A stretch of DNA of 64,000 nt, from positions 1 through 64,000 of the forward strand of contig NZ_LNZC01000009.1 of assembly GCF_001467535.1 (NCBI RefSeq). The letters are read 5' to 3'. Made by a program: the position numbers and the translations under genes. Under the pieces are notes generated by a model. It saw only the letters and a list, made by a program, of their open reading frames with translations. It ran no database searches and was not told the DNA's origin. This DNA comes from Legionella worsleiensis (GTDB lineage Bacteria; Pseudomonadota; Gammaproteobacteria; Legionellales; Legionellaceae). How positions within the stretch are numbered: position 1 is the first letter of the stretch; each line of letters opens with the position of its first letter. Shown piece after piece: positions 38,403-44,811 of this stretch.

Positions 38403-38435
38403 GTCACTTTGTTTCTTTTGCAGAAACAAAGTGAC
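38403..38435. repeat. 13-bp perfect stem-loop
   Basis: gtcactttgtttc (38403-38415) and gaaacaaagtgac (38423-38435) are perfect inverted copies around a 7-base loop. They lie between the preceding stop and the Ubl gene. It could end the upstream transcript, but only a short A/T stretch follows. A TATAAT at 38466-38471 downstream may start the next gene. Confidence 0.6.
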
Positions 38436-38522
38436 TAAAAACAAAACATATAAGTGTTTATTGTATTATAATTAAACTGTTCCAGTTCCAAATAAAATTA
38501 TCTTGATTTAGAGGTATTACTC

Positions 38523-39026
38523 ATGCACCTCTCATTAAAAACTTTATTAGGTCAGACCATTAGTGTTACCGTTGAAAACAGCGATGCGTTAACCAGTCTG
38601 GATATAAAAAAGTTAATCCAAAAGAAAAAGTGCGTTGATATTGCAGAGCAAACCATATTAATTGCTGGAAGAGCCTGGGCGGATAACCAATCCTATGCAG
38701 AATTCAAAGAACAAAACCCTCATTTACCTGATGAACTTCAGAAAAATCGCTTGAGGCTCGTCATTACGCCAATACCAGAAGCATTAAGGGCGCTGGTTAA
38801 AACAGACTACCTGACTCTTAAAAAAAACCATCCCAAACTGGCAGCACAACTGTCCAAAGACTCCAGGACACTTCGATTCAAAGAAGAAATTCATATCAGC
38901 ACTAAAACTTACTGGGATGATTTAAGTGTGCATGAACGAGTAAAAATTCTTGGCACTCCATCCTGTGCGCAGCTGATAGGACTGATTGCCCCCAAAAGCA
39001 CAGTACCATTCAATAAAACACTTTAA
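38523..39026 (+). CDS. protein with N-terminal ubiquitin-like domain
   Basis: 167 aa. The first 21 residues align without gaps to ubiquitin, with 11 identities: Met1, Lys6, Thr7, Leu8, Gly10, Thr12, Ile13, Val17, Glu18, Ser20 and Asp21. The core continues with TILIAGRAWADNQSYAEF, matching ubiquitin's LIFAGKQLEDGRTLSDY after a two-residue insertion, and ends in a strand (RLRLVITP). So a whole beta-grasp domain (residues 1-80) is present. It lacks the terminal Gly-Gly and the lysines at 11, 48 and 63, so conjugation is unlikely. The last 85 residues have no recognised fold. Probably a eukaryotic-like effector. Confidence 0.75.
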   Translation: MHLSLKTLLGQTISVTVENSDALTSLDIKKLIQKKKCVDIAEQTILIAGRAWADNQSYAEFKEQNPHLPDELQKNRLRLVITPIPEALRALVKTDYLTLKKNHPKLAAQLSKDSRTLRFKEEIHISTKTYWDDLSVHERVKILGTPSCAQLIGLIAPKSTVPFNKTL

Positions 39027-39074
39027 ATTTAGATAATTTACAAGACTGTATTGTTAATGACAGTAAGCTATTTT

Positions 39075-39584
39075 TTAATATGGCAGCAAATCTATGATTT
39101 TTTTAACATTTTCTTCAACGGACAATACCGCAGTATCCAATTGCAAATCCACATTATCCCAAGGCTGGTAGTCTTTATCCATTACCTCTTGCCATGTTGG
39201 CAACACATGATGCTCAATATCAGCTGTACGCTCCTCTACTCTTCGACGGTGCTCTGTCTGGTTGGAACAGATCACTTCAATAGCAAGGGATGGAACGCCA
39301 ACATGTTGTGCCACTGTTAGCCAATCATTTCGAGTGATGTCTATAGGATTAACACTATCAGCCACAACCTTAAGCCCTAACGCCAGATTATCTTTAGCTA
39401 ATTCGTAAGCAATCAAATATCCTTCAGGCCCAAGACAATCTGCAGATATTAGCTTAGAGTGTTGCAATACCTGCTCAATGGTATCAATTCTTAAGTATAC
39501 CGCCTGAATCGTTTGAGCAAGCTGTTTGGCAATAGTTGTTTTGCCAGTTCCTGGAAGTCCTCCAAATATAATTAACATCAGCAC
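39075..39584 (-). CDS. AAA/P-loop kinase-like protein
   Basis: 169 aa. MLIIFGGLPGTGKTTIAKQL is a Walker A (GLPGTGKTT) in a small-kinase setting. YLRIDTIEQVL supplies the nucleotide/substrate Asp, and HRRRVEERT the arginine-rich lid. Such proteins phosphorylate small molecules (APS, chloramphenicol, gluconate, aminoglycosides). The substrate is not predictable. TTG/ATG alternatives at the very start change only two residues. It is convergent with the Ubl gene, separated by 48 bp. Confidence 0.75.
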   Translation of the reverse strand: MLMLIIFGGLPGTGKTTIAKQLAQTIQAVYLRIDTIEQVLQHSKLISADCLGPEGYLIAYELAKDNLALGLKVVADSVNPIDITRNDWLTVAQHVGVPSLAIEVICSNQTEHRRRVEERTADIEHHVLPTWQEVMDKDYQPWDNVDLQLDTAVLSVEENVKKIIDLLPY

Positions 39585-39650
39585 CCCCCCAAAAACTGCA
39601 TTGTTTAACTCTTTGTACTGCCAAATTCAACCCATGTTAACTCAATTTTT

Positions 39651-40199
39651 TTATAATAAAAAACCGTGCATCAAAGAGGGTTCTGTTTTTGAAATCTGCC
39701 GGGATGAATGAAACAATGAAAAATGCCCTGCAGGCTTATACACTGTTCGAGCAAGTGATAGCGGACTCTGTTTCGTTACAGGATCAGATGGTGGTGTTAA
39801 TTCAGATAACATAGTCTCAAGCAATCCTCTTTCTTTTTGCAGCGCATTATGGCCGTTTACGCCAATAATAGCATCATAAGCTGCTTTAACTGCTGGCCTG
39901 CTCATAACACAATCATCAAGCTTGAGCTCGATAAGCGCTTTTCCACGAAATACCTCAATAATCGCAATCAACTCTTCGTCTGTTTTGTTATAAAGGGAGT
40001 TATCGCTTAAGTCGAGCCCCTTGAGATTCACAGGCAATGCCTGCAAAATACTCCTAATCTCGTCCACAGTCATGGAGCCTAACTTATTACCACATAAAAA
40101 AACTGCTGGGGTGTTAAGATCCAGTCGCATTATTGCGTCCATAAGATCAAGTTCTATTCTAAAGTTTAAATAATAAGGAAGTTTTATATCTGTACGCAT
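39651..40199 (-). CDS. leucine-rich-repeat protein, effector candidate
   Basis: 182 aa from the ATG at 40199, with AGGAA about 10 bases upstream; a GTG at 40232 is also in frame. Two to three ribonuclease-inhibitor-type repeats are visible: AVFLCGNKLGSMTVDEIRSI, then LKGLDLSDNSLYNKTDEELI, then ALIELKLDDCVMSRPAVKAA. A Ser/Pro-rich tail follows (LTPPSDPVTKQSPLSLARTV) and the end is MHGFLL. Eukaryotic-like LRR proteins without a signal peptide are commonly Dot/Icm substrates in Legionella. A partner or activity cannot be read. Confidence 0.65.
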   Translation of the reverse strand: MRTDIKLPYYLNFRIELDLMDAIMRLDLNTPAVFLCGNKLGSMTVDEIRSILQALPVNLKGLDLSDNSLYNKTDEELIAIIEVFRGKALIELKLDDCVMSRPAVKAAYDAIIGVNGHNALQKERGLLETMLSELTPPSDPVTKQSPLSLARTVYKPAGHFSLFHSSRQISKTEPSLMHGFLL

Positions 40200-40265
40200 A
40201 ACCAGGTTCCTGTTAATTTTACGGCCGCTCACTCGGGTGAGGAGATTTATAATTTTCTTTACAAG

Positions 40266-40295
40266 ATAATACCACCATGATCACTTTATAGTCAA
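40266..40295 (-). promoter_or_regulatory. sigma-70-type promoter of the LRR gene
   Basis: On the minus strand TTGACT (40295-40290) and TATTAT (40271-40266) are separated by 18 bases, a near-consensus promoter 67 bp upstream of the LRR start codon. Confidence 0.55.
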
Positions 40296-40396
40296 ATAAT
40301 GGGTCTATTGGAGAAAAATAACGCAACATTTTGCTTCTTTAGCTGCTGTACGGTATTCAACTGCGTGGCGCAACAAACAAACCAGGAACATATGAA

Positions 40397-40831
40397 TTAC
40401 ACTATGGCTTTTCTCATAAAATGAAAATCTTGCCCCTCAATCCATCGAGGTATGGTACCGACACATTCAAATCCTAATTTTTCATAAAAAGGTCGTGCTT
40501 GAAAATCAAAAGTATCCAGTTGAATAAAGCGGCATTCTTTTGCTTTACTGAATTCTTCAAGTTTCATCATCAGTTTACTACCTAGGCCTTGATGACGAAA
40601 ATCTTTATGCACCCAAAAAAAATCCACACGCACGTATTTTCCTCTGTAAGAACCTGTCAAGCCTGCAATAATCTCTGATTGAAGATCCTTCATGTAGATG
40701 GTGAAAGGCGTTAAAAAGTTGGAGCCAAAAAATGGGGCGTTATAATCAAGAATCCCTTGCTTTATGATGGCGCTAATTTCTGAATTATCGGTTTCATCAA
40801 TATAAATATCGTTTATTGTTTTCTTTTCCAT
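40397..40831 (-). CDS. GNAT-family N-acetyltransferase
   Basis: 144 aa. The acetyl-CoA pocket is seen in VDFFWVHKDFRHQGLGSKLM (the Arg-x-x-Gly-Leu-Gly pyrophosphate loop), followed by CRFIQLDTFDFQARPFYEKL, with the Phe-Tyr-x-x-x-Gly-Phe end of the fold. The family acetylates amines of small molecules or proteins; the substrate is unknown. Monocistronic. Confidence 0.85.
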   Translation of the reverse strand: MEKKTINDIYIDETDNSEISAIIKQGILDYNAPFFGSNFLTPFTIYMKDLQSEIIAGLTGSYRGKYVRVDFFWVHKDFRHQGLGSKLMMKLEEFSKAKECRFIQLDTFDFQARPFYEKLGFECVGTIPRWIEGQDFHFMRKAIV

Positions 40832-40999
40832 GGCTATGCCCCATCAAAATTTGTTTAAATACTATTAATTATTTTTTGCATCCCTCTACCAATAGTAGCA
40901 TCGCTAAAAATAAACAGATAAAAAGTCTTTGCTTTTACTCATAAAATAAAGATTTTAATGTGCCAGGGTTGTATCATGATCTCTGATTAACATACTCAT

Positions 41000-41161
41000 T
41001 TAATGCCTTTTAAAAAGGCTTACAAGCAAATAGCAATACATCAAATAAAAGCCAACAACAAAAAAATATATTCCTAAACCCCATAAACCAATGAGTGGAT
41101 CGAGTAGTCCTCCTAAGAAAATCAATCCAGCAATACAAATCTGAATAATTAAAGCAAGCAA
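41000..41161 (-). CDS. possible small two-helix membrane protein
   Basis: A 53-codon frame from a TTG (41161) reads LLALIIQICIAGLIFLGGLL, then DPLIGLWGLGIYFFVVGFYL and ends YCYLLVSLFKRH. The composition is that of two TM helices with a positive tail and is unlikely by chance. The start is weak. Just upstream on its strand is a run of four TAAAA pentamers (plus strand 41168-41187) that puts stops in all frames, so translation must begin after it. Confidence 0.4.
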   Translation of the reverse strand: MLALIIQICIAGLIFLGGLLDPLIGLWGLGIYFFVVGFYLMYCYLLVSLFKRH

Positions 41162-41388
41162 AAGCGCTTTTATTTTATTTTATTTTATTTTTGACATTTA
41201 ACATCATTAACTTAAACCTGTATCACAGAAACGATGCGTAGGATAACTAATTTGAATCAAGACGAGTAGTTAAGATTGAATAGAGCAATCGTTGAATTAA
41301 TTGGTTTTTACCCTGCTTTCAAGAATACTTAAATGAAATCGAATAGTTAAAATTGATATGCCGAAAAAAACAAACAAAGATATGTAAT

Positions 41389-41477
41389 TGGTGCCCAGGG
41401 CCGGAATCGAACCGGCACGGGATTTAACTCCCGAGGGATTTTAAGTCCCTTGCGTCTACCTGTTTCGCCACCTGGGC
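41389..41477 (-). tRNA. tRNA-Leu (anticodon TAA)
   Basis: 89 nt including encoded CCA. The long variable arm, GGTTCGATTCC T-arm and TAA anticodon loop fit tRNA-Leu(UAA). The acceptor stem GCCCAGG pairs with CCTGGGC. It is last in the Gly-Cys-Leu series, the order of E. coli glyW-cysT-leuZ downstream of pgsA. Confidence 0.95.
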
Positions 41478-41490
41478 ATTTAGCGTGTTT

Positions 41491-41564
41491 TGGAGGCTGA
41501 GGCCGGAATCGAACCGGCGTACACGGCTTTGCAGGCCGCTGCATGACCACTCTGCCACACAGCC
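41491..41564 (-). tRNA. tRNA-Cys (anticodon GCA)
   Basis: 74 nt with encoded CCA and discriminator U. Anticodon loop reads CTGCAAA. The acceptor stem has six pairs and one T:T mismatch at position 6. It lies 13 nt from tRNA-Leu, with which it is probably co-transcribed. Confidence 0.93.
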
Positions 41565-41586
41565 CCATATCTATCTATTTTGCTCT

Positions 41587-41614
41587 AAAAAAAAAGCGAC
41601 TTTGTCGTCGCTTT
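41587..41614 (-). terminator. rho-independent terminator after tRNA-Gly
   Basis: Minus strand: aaagcgac (41614-41607), a 6-base loop, gtcgcttt (41600-41593), then a T tract to 41587. This is a classic terminator lying between tRNA-Gly and tRNA-Cys, so Cys and Leu need readthrough or their own promoter. Confidence 0.75.
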
Positions 41615-41618
41615 AATT

Positions 41619-41694
<76 letters not shown>

Positions 41695-41746
41695 GTCTCT
41701 ACGGGATGTGATTTTACCGAAAATTAAAACCCTGTCAACAACTAAA

Positions 41747-42310
41747 TTAATTTTTTTTCATTAAGTCTGGCCATGCAATAGCCAAATAAACAACCATGGA
41801 CCAAATAGTTAAAATTGCAGACAAATAAAGAAGAATAAAACCAATAATTCCCCACCACGAATTCACTGGATTAAATGCCAGAAGCAAGATCAAAGCGATC
41901 ATTTGTAAGGTGGTTTTGACTTTACCTATATAACCTACTGTTACGCTCGCACGTCTGCCAATTTCAGCCATCCATTCTCTCAGACCAGAAATAACAATCT
42001 CTCGTCCTACGATGATAATCGCAGGTATAGTGATGTAGTCTATATCTTTAGCGCCAACCAAAAGCAGTAAACTGGTTGATACCAATAACTTATCTGCTAC
42101 CGGATCCAAAAAAGCACCAAAGGGTGAGACCATTTTCAATTTGCGTGCCAGGTAACCATCAAGCCAATCAGTAAACGATGCTGCAGCAAATATTCCCGCA
42201 GCAACAGCATTAGCGCATTTAAAAGGCAAATAAAAAATGACGATGAATACTGGAACAAGGATAATACGGAACAAAGTCAATAAATTAGGCACACTGGTTA
42301 AAGTACTCAT
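41747..42310 (-). CDS. pgsA: CDP-diacylglycerol--glycerol-3-phosphate 3-phosphatidyltransferase
   Basis: 187 aa inner-membrane enzyme. The CDP-alcohol phosphatidyltransferase motif is complete: DWLDGYLARKLKMVSPFGAF followed by LDPVADK, with all conserved Asp residues. Several TM helices are seen (ILVPVFIVIFYLPF, TLQMIALILLLAF, IIGFILLYLSAILTIW). It makes phosphatidylglycerophosphate. The tRNA genes follow as in E. coli; the HAD gene lies 13 bp upstream. Confidence 0.95.
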   Translation of the reverse strand: MSTLTSVPNLLTLFRIILVPVFIVIFYLPFKCANAVAAGIFAAASFTDWLDGYLARKLKMVSPFGAFLDPVADKLLVSTSLLLLVGAKDIDYITIPAIIIVGREIVISGLREWMAEIGRRASVTVGYIGKVKTTLQMIALILLLAFNPVNSWWGIIGFILLYLSAILTIWSMVVYLAIAWPDLMKKN

Positions 42311-42323
42311 TAGCTACTACTCC

Positions 42324-42986
42324 CTATTCCATAATTGGCAACTTTAAATAGTCTGCCAAGAGCTTATAATCATCAAACACGGCTAAGGCACCTGCTTTTT
42401 TTAGCGCATCTTCCTGCTGATGGTAAAAATCTACCCCTACAGCAGCAACGTTAATGCTTGTAGCCATTTCCATATCCGTAGCGGAATCACCTATCATGAG
42501 CGTTACTGACGCATCTACGCCAAACTCGTCCATAATTTCTTTTAGCATCTGTGGACAGGGCTTGGGCGGAGCCTGCCCTGCAGAGCGTGTTACTTTAAAA
42601 TAATCATCAAGACCGGAGATCTGCAATGCCCTTAACAAAGAATGATGCCCTTTATTTGTTGCTATGGCTACATCAATTTTAGCCTGGATCAATTTTTGTA
42701 TAAACGCCAAAGCGCCTGGAAATAAACAGACTTCTGTAGGGCGAGCAATCATGGCATGTTGTACCGCCTGTACCAGCTGCTCCTGTTGTTCAACAGACAA
42801 ATGGGGAAATAATTTTTTCAAGGCATTTAACAAACCCAAATCGACATACTTTCTTGCCTGATAAGGATCTACAGTACCAAATCCGAGTGTTTGCGCTTCA
42901 TTAGCCACTGTATGTAAAATCAATCCCAAGGTATCTGCAATGGTGCCTTCCCAGTCAAAAACGACTAATTGATATAAGTTACTCAT
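42324..42986 (-). CDS. HAD-family phosphatase (PGP/YjjG-like) with altered motif I
   Basis: 220 aa. It has the helical cap (residues about 18-80), motif II ATNKG, motif III Lys in APPKPCPQML and motif IV MIGDSATDMEMA. Motif I reads FDWEGTIADT: the second Asp of the usual Asp-x-Asp-x-Thr is Glu. That Asp is the general acid/base of HAD phosphatases, so activity may be altered, though Glu could partly serve. It overlaps the rluC-type gene by 8 bases and probably forms an operon with it and pgsA. Confidence 0.9.
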   Translation of the reverse strand: MSNLYQLVVFDWEGTIADTLGLILHTVANEAQTLGFGTVDPYQARKYVDLGLLNALKKLFPHLSVEQQEQLVQAVQHAMIARPTEVCLFPGALAFIQKLIQAKIDVAIATNKGHHSLLRALQISGLDDYFKVTRSAGQAPPKPCPQMLKEIMDEFGVDASVTLMIGDSATDMEMATSINVAAVGVDFYHQQEDALKKAGALAVFDDYKLLADYLKLPIME

Positions 42987-43929
42987 TGCTCACTAAGCTC
43001 CTTGCACGCAAATTTTTTAGTGTATTAGCAAATCGATCATCTACATTAGCCTGAAAAAGCTGCTTGGTACCGTTCAGTTCGAACTGAATGGAACGTGCAT
43101 GTAAATAAAGACGATTGTGGTGATTATCTATTCCTTCGACCTCGCCTGCAAGTGATCCGTATTTTTCATCACCGACAATCACATGCCCCAGATAGGCACT
43201 ATGAACTCGGATCTGATGTGTACGGCCTGTTTTAGGGCTGGCTTCAACCCAGCAAGCCTGTTTATAATTTTCCAATAATTTAAAATTCGTTTCTGATGCT
43301 TTGCCGTCTTCGGTAACTAAAACCATTCGTTCACCCGACTTTAAGGTATTTTTTTCCAGAGCAGCTTTAACGGTAACTTTCTTATTGCCTTCCCAGGGAT
43401 GAGTTAACAATGCCCAATAAGTTTTTTGAACCTGACGTGCTTCCATTTGCGCCTGAATAACCCTTAAGGTACTCCTTTTTTTGGCCAATACAAGACAGCC
43501 TGAAGTCTCTTTATCCAAACGATGAGCTAATTCAAGATAGGGTAAATCGGGTCTGGTTTTTCGTAATGCCTCGATTACTCCCAGGCTTAATCCGCTTCCA
43601 CCATGCACCGCAATTCCTGCGGGCTTATTAATTACCAAAAGACAGGAATCTTCGAAAATGATGCATTCATCAAGTCGTTTGGCTAAGGCATCACCAACGA
43701 ACACTTCTTTGGAGTCCGATGTTCGTATAGGCGGAATTCGAACCACATCTCCCGCATGTAATCGAGAGCTGGCTTGAGATCTTTTTTTATTGATTCGGAC
43801 TTCACCACCTCGAATAATACGGTAAATATGACTTTTAGGAACACCCTTTAAAATGCGAATTAAATAGTTATCTAAACGCTGCCCCTCTTCTTCGTTGCTT
43901 ATTTCTTTATAGCTCACTTCACTCATTGT
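42979..43929 (-). CDS. rluC: 23S rRNA pseudouridine synthase, RluC type
   Basis: About 316 aa from the ATG at 43926-43929 region (MSEVSYKEISNEEEGQRLDN); the frame is open to 43989. An S4 RNA-binding domain (RLDNYLIRILKGVPKSHIYR) is followed by the synthase domain with the catalytic Asp in ELAHRLDKETSGCLVLAKK. RluC modifies U955, U2504 and U2580 in E. coli 23S rRNA. As in E. coli, it is divergent from rne, which supports RluC rather than RluD. Confidence 0.9.
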   Translation of the reverse strand, partial: TMSEVSYKEISNEEEGQRLDNYLIRILKGVPKSHIYRIIRGGEVRINKKRSQASSRLHAGDVVRIPPIRTSDSKEVFVGDALAKRLDECIIFEDSCLLVINKPAGIAVHGGSGLSLGVIEALRKTRPDLPYLELAHRLDKETSGCLVLAKKRSTLRVIQAQMEARQVQKTYWALLTHPWEGNKKVTVKAALEKNTLKSGERMVLVTEDGKASETNFKLLENYKQACWVEASPKTGRTHQIRVHSAYLGHVIVGDEKYGSLAGEVEGIDNHHNRLYLHARSIQFELNGTKQLFQANVDDRFANTLKNLRARSLVSNE

Positions 43930-44060
43930 CAATAAACCTGTTTGCCGGGCGTGAATTTTTTGATATGATAATATATCGCATGGGAACAATCCCTAGCGAC
44001 CGAATTATAACGCATAAACAGAAAAAAAGTTTAATAGTCGATTAATAATCGACAAAGATT

Positions 44061-44074
44061 TGTGATTAATCACA
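44061..44074. promoter_or_regulatory. 14-bp palindrome in the rluC-rne intergenic region
   Basis: tgtgattaatcaca is a perfect palindrome with CRP/FNR-like half-sites but a 4-base centre. A related half (gtaatcaca) follows at about 44086. It may be an operator for one of the divergent genes. The remainder of 43990-44640 shows no credible gene; the short plus-strand frame at 44348-44614 lacks protein-like composition. Confidence 0.35.
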
Positions 44075-44643
44075 CTAAAATACGTGTAATCACATGGATT
44101 TTTTATCTTAAGAGTTTAAAAAGTCAACTGATTATTATTATTTTAGTTAATTTGATAACAAATCCAACACAAGAAGTATCAATCCAGACGAATAAAAAGG
44201 CTTGATTTTTTTTAAGATTGCAACCAAAAATCTTACAATCAAGTTCTTTGACTCGCTGAAAATGAGAAGATTGATGCTTAAGGAAAAACAAGATGCGCTT
44301 CCATTTAAGACGAAGATATAAGGAAGCGACCCAATACCAGAGCTAAATTGATTAATATATCGACAGATACCTGCGCATGCCAGACATGCTTTATACCCAA
44401 TACAAATTATTTGCGGGATTTCGCACGCCTCATAAAAAGGCTTCTTCTTTCAACCCACTTAATAAGTAAACGGTATATTTCAGAGTGTGCACCTTTGATT
44501 ATCCAGGTACCATGCGTACGGTCTGTCCACAAGGTCATGGGTCAGCTTAAAGATCATGCCATTTATAGTTCAATGAGCCGTGTATACAAACGCTCGATTG
44601 GGCTATTTGGTTAGGAACTGTTATCTATTCACTGGAATGAGGG

Positions 44644-44724
44644 CCAGGATATTGATGTTCAGACACCATGATGCAGCACGTACAAGAACGTGAGTTTGCA
44701 TCACTCTGAACATCAGCACCCTGG
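44644..44724 (+). promoter_or_regulatory. highly structured 5' leader of rne
   Basis: Four stacked helices form one long hairpin: ccagg 44644-44648 with cctgg 44720-44724; tgatgttcaga 44653-44663 with tctgaacatca 44705-44715; gatgca 44670-44675 with tgcatc 44697-44702; cacgt 44677-44681 with acgtg 44688-44692. It ends 87 bases before the rne start. In enterobacteria the long rne leader folds into hairpins through which RNase E controls its own mRNA; this looks like a functional counterpart. Confidence 0.6.
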
Positions 44725-44811
44725 ATCATTTAAGCAGAAATGAAACCAGTTCCAAATAGTGCCTTACACTATCTCGACTTAAATGCCTGCGCCCTAATTA
44801 TGGGGTTAAAG

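Noticed and set aside
44348-44614. 88-codon plus-strand ORF upstream of rne
   Set aside because: Composition not protein-like, no ribosome site, falls in the rne leader region.
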